Source of the DNA: Neoscytalidium dimidiatum
Lineage: Eukaryota; Ascomycota; Dothideomycetes; Botryosphaeriales; Botryosphaeriaceae
Reading direction: 5' to 3'
Assembly (NCBI GenBank): GCA_037367355.1
Contig: CM074700.1
Coordinates: 2,604,001-2,668,000, forward strand
Length of the DNA: 64,000 nucleotides
Made by a program: the position numbers and the translations under genes. The notes under the pieces were generated by a model that saw only the letters and a list, made by a program, of their open reading frames with translations, was not told where the DNA came from and made no database searches. Of the stretch, positions 9,881 to 21,178 are shown in pieces; position 1 is the stretch's first letter; every line of letters begins with the position of its first letter.

Positions 9881-10212
9881 ATGCGCCTCTACACAATCGT
9901 CTCCGCCATTCTCTCCGCCACTCTCGCCCTCGGCGCCTCTCCTGACGCCCACTCTCTCCGCCACAGAGCTCCTCCGCCGCCACCATGCAACAAGGACTTC
10001 TCGCCCGAAGCCTGCGGCGCATGCCACTACTGGCGCGAGTGCCTCGACTCCCGCACCCACGAATGGATTACCCCGTGGTATGTGTGCACGTCCAGAAGAC
10101 GAGCCCTCAAAAGTGACCCAATGGATGTAGCCCGAAGTGTGACAACACCTCCTGGTGCAACTGCACCGCGCCTCCGGACCACAACGGCATGATGCAGCGC
10201 TTCGTCTTCTAG
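9881..10212 (+). CDS. Small secreted cysteine-rich protein (effector-like)
   Basis: Two exons, 9881-10077 and 10131-10212, with a 53-nt intron (GTATGT donor, GTGAC branch candidate, TAG acceptor). Splicing is in phase 2 and creates a Cys codon at the junction. The product is 92 residues. Residues 1-18 form a signal peptide (M-R-L-Y start, Ala/Leu core, A-L-G end). After a short Pro run come eight cysteines at 36, 45, 48, 54, 66, 69, 75 and 77, giving C-x2-C, C-x2-C and C-x-C spacings. Two N-glycosylation sequons lie near residues 71 and 76. Small size, an even Cys count and secretion fit the candidate-effector or antimicrobial-like class of fungal proteins. I recognise no family, and function is inferred only from architecture. 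Confidence 0.8.
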
Positions 10213-11269
10213 CGAGGCTCTCTGCCTTACAATAGGCCTGAGCATCCTCGAAATCTCCCGCTTTGCAGAAGCGTCATGAAGGGGGGGGGGGGATCGGGTG
10301 GGTTGATCGGACGTTCATTTCCTACACTGTACTGCGGCAGCCTGGATATTGAAGTACTCGAGAGACACGGGGAATACCTACCGCTGCCATAGCTTTGCCA
10401 TAGCCGAAGCGCTTCACCGAAAATAATTCAATACATCCTATCCGCGTTTGCTGCCTTCCCTGCTGCTCTATATGCAAAGGGGGGCACAAGTACATTGGAG
10501 ATAAAGTGAGGCTGAGCGGATCAGTTTGATTGGTGAATAGAGGATGGTTTATGATCCGGAACATGAGCCGAGTTCTCTGCGGTTACACGAAGCGAATGAT
10601 GGTGGGTGCTTCATAGCGAAACACCCTTTCCCGTAGGATCTCACGATTGAACCTCTCGTTCAACTGGTTCCATTGTGAAACCAATTGTTTGATATAGTAG
10701 CACCCTTCAAGCTGTCTTTTGGAGAAAAAGAAATCAGTTCATCAGTCGCCCCGTCATAACCACCGTGCCTCTCCATTTCTTTTTTTTTCCCGTAACCACC
10801 GATAATGCCAAGCAAAAGGTCTTCCATCGTGAACGTTACAGCGTAAATTGGAAGCAAGAAAGAGAAGAAGTCAAAGAGTGTCTCTGAAAGGCAATCTTTC
10901 AGTGATTACAATCCTCCAAAATTAATGAAAACTGCGTCACCAGAACAGCTAGAAAGTGGAGACCAAGTGAGAGTCTAGCCCTGGAAACTATATTCTAGCG
11001 GCTTTAAAAAGACAAATTACCAAAGAGAGTCATTAAGTCGGACGTCTGGATACAATTTGAGGGAAAGAAACGCAGTAAGAGGTTGTCAGCCGCCATTATG
11101 GTCAAGATCGAAACTTTCGGTCAAAGCATTGCCCACAGTGACGGTGTTCCATCTCCAGTACAATGGACCAGAGCTAATCGTTTTGAGAAGGGCGGGAATA
11201 GAAGCGACTTCGAGTCTTATGAGGAGTGCTGGAGCGAATATCCATCGCAGTTGGCATCTTGTGAGGAGA
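10213..11269. other. 3' flanking region without recognisable genes
   Basis: A 1 kb stretch between two convergent genes. It contains a run of 12 G at 10281-10292 and a run of T near 10780. Open frames are below 100 codons and lack features. Confidence 0.6.
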
Positions 11270-14200
11270 TTACTGTTCCATCGTAGAGGGCCGGGAAGTC
11301 TTCCGTCGGAGGTTGGTCCGAGAGCGTGAAAGAGCCCCCAGAATACCAGGTGAATTTGCGAGTACCTTGTTGATCGCGATGAGGCTTTGACGGGTCATCT
11401 CCTGGTGCATACTAGCCTCTCGAGCTGCTTGTGCGGCTTGCTCCGCCGCGATCTTAGCGTGTTTTGCGCTATCTATGGCGCCGAGCATAGCTGTCGCGAT
11501 GGACAGTAGCTGGTGTCTCTTGGATTCGTCTTCTTCTTCGCGAGCCATGGTGGTGATGTGCATTGCCAACGCAGTCGTCTGAGTGACTTCCGAGACCTGC
11601 AGTTCAGGAGGAGGCGATGCAGCGAAGCACTCAGCAGGATGGTTGTGGCAACTCTTTGTCAAGGTTCCTGGCCTTCCAGGACTACCTCGACCTGTGGGAG
11701 CCTTGATAGACCTACAAGCAGATACCTTGTTGAGGCCCGGCACAGGGCTTCCAGTTGAGCTGACCTTCAGGTTCGTACGCTTCTTCTTTTCTCCTGCCTT
11801 ATTACCATTCTTCACGTCAGTCCTCTTATGAAAGAGTCCACGGAAGCCAGACATTGTAAGCTTGGCCCTTGACATGGACCGCTTCTCACCAGACGCAGAG
11901 CGTGCCGCCTCGGTTGTGGTGCGACCTGAACTTAGACGACCAGATGATCTGCAGCCATTGATTGGCTGAGGGATGTTTGAGGGTATGGCACTATAACCAT
12001 TGGAAAGACCGTAAGGACTCCGGCGGTTTATAGATTCGACCCTGCCCAATGACTTGCGCTTCTGAATTGACGGATCCTTCAATGGAGCCTTTGCGGCGGG
12101 CCTATGATCCTTAGCCGGCACTGGTGGACGTGATGAAGCAATAGAAATGACTGAGGAAGAACGCTTCAAATTTCCTGGATCTCGAGAAATGCTTGCCTGG
12201 CGCTTGTTGCTGTTGATGCTGCGGCCAGAGTCGGAGCGTACAAAGTTGCCGCTGCTATCCCGAGGCATCTGACTACGCCTGAAGATTCCGCTGGACTTGG
12301 CGATGGACAAAGCCGACTTGTTCTTTTCTCCGGAAGATGTGGTAAGTGGCGCATTCCGGTCAAACTGAAAGTCGTCATTTCCGTTCCCGTAGCCACCCTC
12401 AAGCATGGCGAGCGTCTGTGACACGGCAGCGGTCCTAGCCGCATCATTGGGGCTGTTCGCTTCAATTTGGCTGGCATTGAGAAGCCGAAGCGACTCAGTA
12501 TCCACTGGACTCGAAGAAGCCAAACTTGAGGGTCTATGTTCGCCAGAGGATCTGACAGTAAAGGTCTCGGCCTGAATAGAGTCGCCACTGCTCTGTCGAC
12601 GAGTCTCGATGGCTGCTGTGTTTTTCATTTTAGCACGATGACTGCCATTCATACCAATCTGACTAGAAGCCTTACAATGCTCATTAGTCACAGCCATGCG
12701 GTGTAGATCCCGAGCTTTTTGTCCCGAGTTCCTTGCAGGTAAAACACCAAGAGGAGGTACAGGAGGCGAAGGAGTTGTCTTGCGGCCCATAATCAACTCA
12801 TCTGCATCTGGAGAGATAGTCAGCGTGGGTCCGTAGTCAGACACCATTCCACAGGAGGAAAAGCGCTTCGTACGTGTGCCCTCAGTGTTATCCGTCTCCA
12901 CCCAAAGCGAGCTTTCAGTACGAGTTGAAGGCCGTGCAGCGCTGACTTCAGTCTGAGCAGACACCGTAGTTGGGTTAGTGTCAGTATCCGCACTAAGGTG
13001 CTTGTAGTCTCTCGCAGATTTGCTCAATGTGGGCCGACGCTGCGGGCCGTCTCTCATGACGGTGCTGGTGTCAAGACCCTGGTCCGTTGCTCCAGTGTCG
13101 ACGCTCTCAATGGTAGACAATGACTTCCCTCCCAACGTTGAAGGCGTAGACACCTTGGCCTTTAGAGTAAAGACTGCCGGGCCGGGTGGGATCGTTTGCG
13201 GGGACGTGGCGCGAGCAGGCACTGGTATTGCGCTCTTCTTACGTTGCATATTTCCGACCTCGACGTAGGCGGGTGAAAGTGGGGTAGCAGAACCGTCGTT
13301 TACTGATTGAAGTTCAGGAGAGGTGGCGGTCGGTGTGTCCATGCGAGGATAGCCGCGCGGGTGGTCGGAATGGGGTTGCTGGAAGATCTGACGCGGAGCG
13401 TTGCCGTGCACTGGGCCGCTCGGGCGAGGGATTCCACGAGCACGGGGGATGCCGCCGTAGTTAGTGATCGGTGGGCGGCGCCCGAGCCTGGACTTGGGAG
13501 AGGGGATGTCAACCAGTCGCGGCTTTGGCTGGGGAAGAGTGGTTGGCAGTGTGCTGGATGCAGCGCTGTCCTTCATGCATGTACTCTTAGACGGAGAAGA
13601 ACGGCCTCCGATTTTTCCGTTCTGGCTGAGCGAGGCTTGAGGTTGTGAAGTCGAGGCAGTTACCATGGTTTGACCAGTGCGCAAGATATTCTCACTGCTT
13701 GTTTGAGGGACCATCTTGATCGTTGGGCGTTGCTTACTCGGTGAAGCAGGACTGGCGTTGATTGTAGGCTCCATGGAGATTTGAATGGGTTTCGGTTCTT
13801 GCTTCGGGAATGAAGGTGCGGAATGGGATGCAGAAAAGTCTTGGAGAAGGCCGGGAGTGGCGGGCTGGGTAGGAAAGAGCGTGGGCCAGTCTTCCTCGTG
13901 CGGGGTCCCAGGTGAGCGGCGAAGCGGCTTTTCTGAAGCGTCGATCAAGGTACGACCCTCCTTGTACGGGCTGGTGGTCACAACTTGGGCGACGGGATGA
14001 CTCGGCAGTGGTTTGCCGTCATGGGGTTTGGGAGATGGGGGTTGGGTGGCGGACTGCGTAGGAAGCTATGTGGTTGTCAAATGAGATGCGAGTATCAGAA
14101 TATCTGGAACATACCAAAGAAGTGCCGTCGCTATCTCTACTTGAACCCGCAGTGTCGTCGGCAGGCTTAGGGCTAGTCTGTTTGGAGTCGAGCGAACCCA

Positions 14201-14474
14201 AAGCTAGAAGTGCGTGGGGGGTGGGAGCACGGCGGGGCCTGGTCGATGCAGAAGGTGGGGTGGAGGGGATGATGCTGCGCGAGGAAGAGGCGGCGGTGCT
14301 CGCCATGAAGTGCGGCTCAAGGTTCTCCTCTGGCTGGTTGGCTGGAAGCGGCTCGTGCTCGGGAAGGCGTTGGTGCGAGAGCCGCGACTTCGGGCGAAGA
14401 CTCTCGAAAACCTGCACCGAAGAGCGTCTCGAAGCGTCCACGTTCGGGTCCCGCTCCCTCAGCGGGCCTGGCAT
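11270..14474 (-). CDS. Large Ser/Pro-rich protein of unknown function (1051 aa)
   Basis: Two exons, 14474-14115 and 14065-11270, with a 49-nt intron (GTATGT donor, TAG acceptor) in phase 0 at both ends. The ATG at 14474 begins M-P-G-P-L-R-E-R-D. Most of the protein is disordered: Ser, Pro, Thr and Arg-rich, with many S/T-P sites and basic patches, as in cell-cycle or cytoskeleton-associated phosphoproteins. The only clearly structured part is near the C-terminus, an Ala/Lys/Glu-rich helix around A-I-D-S-A-K-H-A-K-I-A-A-E-Q-A-A-Q-A-A-R preceded by T-T-M-A-R-E-E-E-D-E-S-K-R-H-Q-L-L. A basic Arg-rich end follows. No catalytic motif, signal peptide or membrane helix is seen. I do not recognise the family and infer no function. 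Confidence 0.85.
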
Positions 14475-15860
14475 GATGGCAAGGCTGGTTGAAGACAGAG
14501 TATACTGGGCCGAGAGGTAATGTTGGTCGGCAGGCAATGGAAGGCCTCGATTACAATATGAAAAGAGCGTAAGCAACGAGTGGAGCTGGTCGGTCGTATG
14601 AGGCTGGCAGAGGGGGGAGCGGTGACGGGAGAGCGGGTCGTCGATTGCCGAACGAGGGAGGGAAGGATCGAGGGCGGTTGTTGTGGACGGCAGCGACGAG
14701 ATGCACACAACCCCACCAAAGACACCCATCTCAACATCAATCTTGCCGTCCAGGAGCTTGCATATGGTTACAAACCCCCCCTTCGACGTGCTTGCTCGTT
14801 CCAAGCTCTTTAGCTGAACCTCCATTTTCCCTTAGAATCATGCAATCGGCAACGCACCTTTCCGCGATACAGACGTAATTAGAGCCTCGGTCTTCCGCAG
14901 AACACATGGGAGAAGTCGGCTCGCCCTGGGTGGATGCTGCACTTAAACAGGACGTCGCAGAAGGAACGAGCGCACAGCTGGGAAAATAAGAAATGGGCGT
15001 CAACATCCAGGGAACAGCCACGGCTTTATTTTTTCTTCTATTTTGCTTTAATTGGCAGCTTAGAGGGTTGATTAGGCTTATTAGGTAGCGCAAGGCTGTC
15101 TCATGGCGCTCTGACACGCAAACGATGGGAGCGCATGCTCATCCATCCTTATGACGGGTTCCTACAGGACAATGCATACAGATGGGCGCCCTGTCCCACC
15201 CAGCCGTCGTACAAACATGGTTCAGGGCCATGCGCATTTTCGTTTGGGCTGGTGGGGGCGTACGCCAGGGGGGCCGGCATGCTTGATAGGCCACGGTTCA
15301 GAGCTCACGCTCAGCTCAAGCAGCGGCGACTCGAGGCGGATGACAGGCTTGTCTCAGAGAGATGGATGATAGCAAATGATGAGGAGGATGGCAGGCGTGT
15401 GGGGAGTCGAAGCGGCCATCCGAACATGCCCGTGGATGTTCACCGTATCTGCAACACTTAGACTGCTTCGACTGTCCGTGAGCCATGACGTGCGAGAGGT
15501 CTGCTCCTGCAATAATACTCGAGGAGCGGAGGTAAAGCGCGACGTCTGCTACTTTCTGCTACTGCAGCCGGCTGAGGGACGCGGCGCGTCGGCGAATGAT
15601 TTTTCCCGCCGACTGACGCGTCGCGGGCGCGCGGGCGCACGGGCGCGCTGGCGGCTGATCGGCGCTGTTACTGAAGCTCGTGTGGAGCTTGCGCCGCTTC
15701 CTGCCTTACATTTCAGGAAGAGGACAGCTTGAGCCTCTGCTCTGCTCTCCTTCTCGAGCTTTCCACTCAGTCGCGCCGATTTGGCAAAACCTCGCCCTAC
15801 TGCTCCCGAAGTCATGTAAAGCGATCGTGCGAAGCTGTTCGTGTCTTGTTCCCAGCAAAA
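14475..15860. other. Divergent promoter region, Ser-rich gene and GWT1
   Basis: Intergenic space of 1.4 kb between head-to-head genes. The minus-strand frame is open upstream of 14474 to 14825 but has no ATG that would extend exon 1 convincingly. No TATA box stands out. A GC-rich block at 15580-15660 precedes GWT1. Confidence 0.55.
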
Positions 15861-17510
15861 ATGGTTCACGACAAGGCCGCAAAGGAGGCCTTCGTCTCCA
15901 ACCTTCTTGGTGGTTCCGTTTCCGAAATCAACCTTGTAGCCCTCGTCGCGCCGGTGCGTCCATTCCTGCTACTGTTGCTCTAGAGCTAATAATCTCTGCA
16001 GTCGGCTCTCCTTCTTTGGTCGGTTCTTCAAGCCCGCCAAACTTTTTTCACCCCATACACTCCCGCCGCCTGCGCGACCGATATCCTCCTCAACTGCGTC
16101 GCTATACTTCTCGCAACCACCCTGTACTCGTGGTCTCCACTCCTACTCAATGGCCTCCTCATATCTCATGCCATCTTTGCTGCTTTCACCTCCGCGCCTC
16201 CGAATACCCACAGCCACCCCAGAATTCCGCCTGAATCGAGAACTTCTGCGCCTGCAAAAGACCCGCTTCCCCAGAAGCCCTTTGTAACAGCATGGAGGGG
16301 AGCAATGATGATTGTTACATGTGCCGCGATCCTGGCGGTTGACTTCCATGTCTTCCCCAGACGCTTCGCCAAGGTCGAGAATTGGGGGACCTCTCTGATG
16401 GACTTGGGGGTTGGCTCTTTTGTCTTCTCCGCCGGCCTTGTCTCGGCCCGTCCAGTACTGAAGCAGCAAGCCAGTGGCAAGTCACTGCCGCTGGTCGCAC
16501 GCCTTTACGCATCTATCAGGCATTCATTGCCTCTGCTCGTCCTCGGTTTGATCCGACTCTACAGTGTCAAGGGTTTGGACTATGCTGAGCATGTAACGGA
16601 GTATGGCGTACACTGGAATTTCTTCTTTACTCTTGGATTCCTGCCTCCTTTTCTGGCACTCTTCGACTCCGCCTTCGCGTTCCTTCCTTCTTTCACAGCA
16701 TTATCATTGATCCTCGGCGTTGCATATGAGATTGCTCTAGACTTCACCGATCTCACAGCTTTCATTGTTACAGCTCCCCGGACCAACCTCTTTAATCAGA
16801 ACCGCGAAGGAATTTTTTCTTTCTTCGGATACCTCGCCATCTTCCTCTCTGGCCGAGCCACCGGGATGTTTGTTCTCCCGAGAGAAACCGGCACAGACGA
16901 TACTCCCCGTCGCGGCAACAACCTCCGCAAAAACGGGCTCAAGCTTGCAAAAGATTCGTCGAAAGAACTCCGCTCTGAACTTGCCCGCGTGCGCTTCAAC
17001 CCTTTCCGCGTCTCCAGATCTTCGCTGCCGCAAACAGTACAGCTCTTGAACATCGTTCAACGTTCCACCTTTGGACGGCTGGTTTTCTGGACCTTCGTTT
17101 GGAGCGCTCTGTACATCCTCAGCACCAGTTACTACGGCCTGAATTTGAGGGTATCTCGTCGCCTTGCCAACCTTCCCTACTTTCTCTGGGTCACCGCCTT
17201 CAATTGCGGCCAACTGTCCTTGTTCTGCGCCATCGAAACGCTATTCTTCCCTGGGATCTACGCAGCCAAGACGCAGGAAGAGGAGAAGAAGAGGGCAAAG
17301 GAGGCAACTAGCCGGGTGTTACACGCATTCAATAGGAATGGGCTGGCGTTGTTCTTGCTTGCCAATCTACTGACCGGGTTGGTGAATTTGACTATTCCGA
17401 CGCTCGAGGTTACTCAGATGCAGTCTATGGCCGTGTTGGTAGCGTATATGGGCATTCTTAGCGGTGTGGCACTGGCGTTAGACGCTTATGACATATCAAT
17501 TAAGGTCTGA
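15861..17510 (+). CDS. GWT1: GPI-anchored wall transfer protein 1 (GPI inositol acyltransferase, PIG-W)
   Basis: ER membrane enzyme that acylates the inositol of GlcN-phosphatidylinositol during GPI-anchor synthesis. Exons are 15861-15953 and 16002-17510; the 48-nt intron has a GTGCGT donor and a CTGCAG acceptor, phase 0. The product is 533 residues. It begins with K-E-A-F-V-S-N-L-L-G-G-S, a GWT1-type luminal start. Many hydrophobic helices follow. The family block D-F-H-V-F-P-R-R-F-A-K-V-E-N-W-G-T-S-L-M-D lies around residues 140-160, followed by G-V-G-S-F-V-F-S-A-G. A further conserved-looking block reads Y-G-V-H-W-N-F-F-F-T-L-G. GWT1 is the target of the antifungal gepinacin/manogepix class. 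The gene is complete, and its exon-intron layout is simple. Confidence 0.96.
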
Positions 17511-17552
17511 AATGTGGGCCGAGTGATATAATCTCCTCACAAATCAGCGTAG

Positions 17553-17579
17553 TTTTTTTTTTTTTTTAAAAAAAAAAAA
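17553..17579. repeat. T15-A12 homopolymer palindrome
   Basis: Fifteen T are followed at once by twelve A, 43 bp after the GWT1 stop. As RNA it could fold back on itself; it may sit in the 3' UTR or act near 3'-end formation. Confidence 0.9.
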
Positions 17580-18614
17580 GGTTTCTTCCCATAGATCCCC
17601 TTATAGAACCTTGCATTCCTCTTTATGCTTCAGATAAGCCTAGCAACGTTTGTCCTTGGTCATATTCGCGGTGTTATACCGCAGATCCTGAATAAGCGAA
17701 TAAAAAATCTTTCGAAACAGACCTATACCTACGCTCAGGAATCGGAAGCAGATATCACCCGTCACAGTACCAATCGGATCTACGCCAAGCTCAAGGAGAA
17801 TAGATTTTGAATTCGCCGAGCACTGAGCCGGCACGCGGCATCTTCAATCTAAGTTTCGAAAACTTTAATAACAGACGAGCTACTAGAAAATACTTTCAGA
17901 CCACTGTTGTCTCCTACTCAGATGAAGGGAGTCAATGATCATGATAGCAGCTACTCTTCTTTCTCTCTAAGTGCTGGCTTAGATGAGACTCCACCCTTCC
18001 TAGGAGAGTTGCGGTCCTCCTCGTTGCCAAAAATCCCAAGGTTGAATGATGCTAGCTTTGTTCCAATGATGTTACAATTGGTAATGCGTGTTCAAAATTT
18101 TGGCTACTAATTTATTCTTCTCACCTGACGATATCTGCAACCCGGATCGGCTCGCGAAGGACTCTAACACCAGAAGATGGACGATGAAGCCCAATTCCGC
18201 TTTAGAGCGTTCAGCTTCATGCTGGAATTCACCGCACATAGCATGATGCGCTTAAAGCTCCACGCCGGTGACAATCGCAGATATATACGGTGGAAATAGC
18301 TGCTCCAGTGTGACGAATTAAGTCTGTTCTCCGTGCACAACAGGCACTGCCATGCGGTACAGACTCAGCATATATGATATGGGCTTTGCCATCCACGACA
18401 AAAGGAATGGTCCTTGAGCGATTCTGGATGTGCCAGCTTTGATCTTTGCCGCTGGGAGCAAGCCAGTCCTTGAGGTACATGTCTCGAAAATAGTAAACAT
18501 CCACCGCGCGTCAATTTCGCGCAGGACTGCCAACGCGCTACGGAGCGCATAAATCCCACTAATCGTCCAAACTCCCCTCCTCTCTGCTGCAAACACCCAC
18601 CCCACTCCTCCACT
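17580..18614. other. Gene-poor segment
   Basis: No convincing gene. Short open frames at 17625-17810 plus and 17907-18110 plus, and three overlapping minus-strand frames at 18229-18688, look partly protein-like but match nothing I know. They could be relics. Confidence 0.45.
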
Positions 18615-19189
18615 ATGAGAGGCAGGCCCCCCAACAAGGCGCCGTGCGAGGCCACCTCAGCATCCGCCAACATGGAGCGCAGCGACATCTATTTCCAAGG
18701 CTTCCATGCGGAGCTCCCTCTTCTCAAACGTCTCGATCCATCCACCTCCGAAGGCCGATTGTCCATGCTCACCGAGGAAACCCGCCACGTGCTGGACTGC
18801 ACGCGGGAAATGATCGCGGCGGGAACCCTCCTCGACCCAGGCTTCGCCTCAGTCGTCCACGAAGACCTGGCGAAGAGCGGTCTTGCTTCAGCTTCCATCC
18901 TGGAAGAACTGGGGCTCGGCGCCGAGACGGAGCAAGGCAGCGTCCGCGGTGCTCCATCGGACGCCTGTGGAGGATGGATGCGTCGACTGTCGAAGTCATG
19001 GCGGATGAGGCCACCAAAGGGGAATTCAGCCTCGGCGATGCGGTGCAGTGCACCTGGACGTTCGAACTGTCTACACTGTCAGGTTCAGAAGGAATCGTGG
19101 TACAAGGGGTTGAAGCACCGCCTTCGACAGGCTTTGCGACGTTCTTAACTCTTCACCTGGATCAAGAGCTAGCCCAGCGCTATGTTTAA
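18615..19189 (+). pseudogene. Frame-disrupted hypothetical ORF pair
   Basis: An ATG at 18615 opens a frame starting M-R-G-R-P-P-N-K-A that reads as ordinary acidic/hydrophobic protein for about 112 residues, with E-E-T-R-H-V-L-D-C-T-R-E and I-L-E-E-L-G-L-G-A-E. It then degenerates into Arg/Ser/Lys-rich text. From 18974, another frame reads M-D-A-S-T-V-E-V-M-A-D-E-A and stays protein-like to a TAA ending at 19189. The change of frame lies at about 18945-18975, where no GT-AG pair of normal intron size joins the two. A one-step frameshift (mutation or assembly error) is the simplest reading; two separate short genes or chance ORFs are alternatives. No family is recognised. Confidence 0.35.
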
Positions 19190-21178
19190 GATGATACTTT
19201 ACCTAGGACTCTCTACCCGGGCATCGCAATGACATGTGTGGAGGTTGACGGAGCGTCGGGAAAAGCGTGTGTTGAAGAAGTAATGTCGAAGGAGTTTAGG
19301 AATGGTCCAAGACGTTTGTAGATCACGACTACTATCCCGTGGAGGCGTAAGCTCAATACATCATGTGTGAAAACGGGCCTTCGAGTATAGGACGTAAAAT
19401 TATAACACTAGCAATGAAGACCAAGTTGAGTGCCTACGGAATTAGTGATTGTTGAGAATTAATCTTGCAAAGCAAGCCACTACCAGTAGCTGCAATGAGC
19501 TCTTTGATGAGCAGGTTAGTTCGGCTTCAAACTATGATTCCTGCATGCACCATCAACTAACTAGGACGTACTACTGAAAACGATACATGTTTCTCTGCAT
19601 CTCCAAGAAGAGGTCCAGGTTAGTGCATTCGAAGGGGTTAGAGGTACCACAAGTCAAAAGAGAATGATTCCTGCATGTGATGGACATGAATAAGAACCGC
19701 ACAGCATACTCTGTACAGAGAACCCCGTAGTAGCGTGACCTACCAACGGTGAGGCCCAACTTTAGAGAGTAAGACCGACCTACTCGCGCCCACCTGCCTC
19801 TTGCCTCCTACGCCCCACCTCCGACCATAGCACAAACGAACGCAAGTCCTTGAACCCCTCTCCGGCCACCTCACCGCGCTTATCGCGGCGCACAAATTCC
19901 CCAGCCTTTCCACCGAAACGGCCGCCGAAAAAAGAATCTCGAAGAGGCACGCCCTACGGTTTTGGGCAGGCCGGATACTTCGAATCGGGCCACGGCGCGC
20001 AATGCGAAGAACCCGTTTTCGGACAGGTGGACCCTCTATTTGAAAAGAAGACCGAAAGCGATGGAGGGTTCGGTGATGCCCAACACCGTTGTAGAGCCGT
20101 TGACGAAGGATCCCTGAAGAGCAGGCGCCGCCAATTTATCATGCGCATTTCAGGTGCGGCGGACCTCACGCTGCCTTGTGACACATTGATCCGTGCCGCG
20201 AGGCAATGCGTTTGAGCGGCACATCTTGCAACGCGTGCCTAGCTTGATGTTTCATGGGAAGAAAAGTCTGGTATATGCAAAAGGATAGAAGCACGTGAGT
20301 TGAAGAATTGGGACGCACCTTGTGGAGCGGAGTCGCACGATCAGTGCCAAAGCATCCCGCGATGTCGGTGGTGGGTTGCCACCAGCCCACTAAGACGCCA
20401 TGGCCGGCGGCGACGAGGGACAGGGAACAAGGTTGTGGGCGCCTTCAGTTACGTGAACATGTTGATCCCGTCTGCTTGAGTTTTCCTTTGGCGTTTACCT
20501 GTCCAGGAAACCCTGGCAAGCCCGACCTGGAGGCTGGTGCAGGAAGAAGGCATTGCGACGTGTGCCCAGTGGGCCGGATTGGCGAACGCGGCTCTTCCCG
20601 GAATCTGGGTTGTTGCTGGCTGGGAAAACACTTCGCTGGGGTGTTGGTGGCTGGCTACAGCCCGACAACTTCCCGAATGTCAGAGAGCTGAATCAATCTA
20701 CACGAGTCAAACTCTGCCCGGTTTTGTCCAGCATTGGTAATTGTAAGGCGGCCATTCGGAGGGCGTGAATGTCCGCTAAGACTCTGCACCTCTACCTCTG
20801 CACTGATAGCGATGCATCCAAGACAGGTCGATGACATAGCCTCAATATGCTCGCCACCGATTACGCAAAAGCTACAGCTTCCCGCGTGGCGCTGTGGGCC
20901 TCCATCATCGACTGAGGAAAGATATGGGCGAAGAGCTTGAAAGATGGAAGCCAAAATGAAACGTATACAAGAGTTTACTCATTGTTTCACTGTATAACTC
21001 TGATGAATGGAAGGAAAACGGAATAACCCACCAAGCGCCGTTGCCCAATTACCAGTTCAGGGCATCCTAATCCCGACTACGCCAAGTGTCGTAAACGTGA
21101 ACGCCGCCGTGGACGAATGCATCTTCTCATCACGCCATACGCCGGTGCATGCAGAGTCGCAGTAGACCGTATCGCATC
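19190..21178. other. Gene-poor segment with a possible relic near 19831-20215
   Basis: No intact gene is seen. At 19831-20050 one plus frame begins after a CATAG that could be a splice acceptor and reads L-I-A-A-H-K-F-P-S-L-S-T-E-T-A-A-E-K before stopping. The 19850 frame, with no ATG, continues to 20215. Both lack an identifiable first exon. The rest, to the RMD5 stop, holds only short unrelated frames. Confidence 0.4.

Noticed and set aside
15680..16234. 184-codon plus ORF overlapping the start of GWT1
   Set aside because: It is a shadow frame of GWT1 exons 1-2; the spliced GWT1 frame explains the DNA fully.
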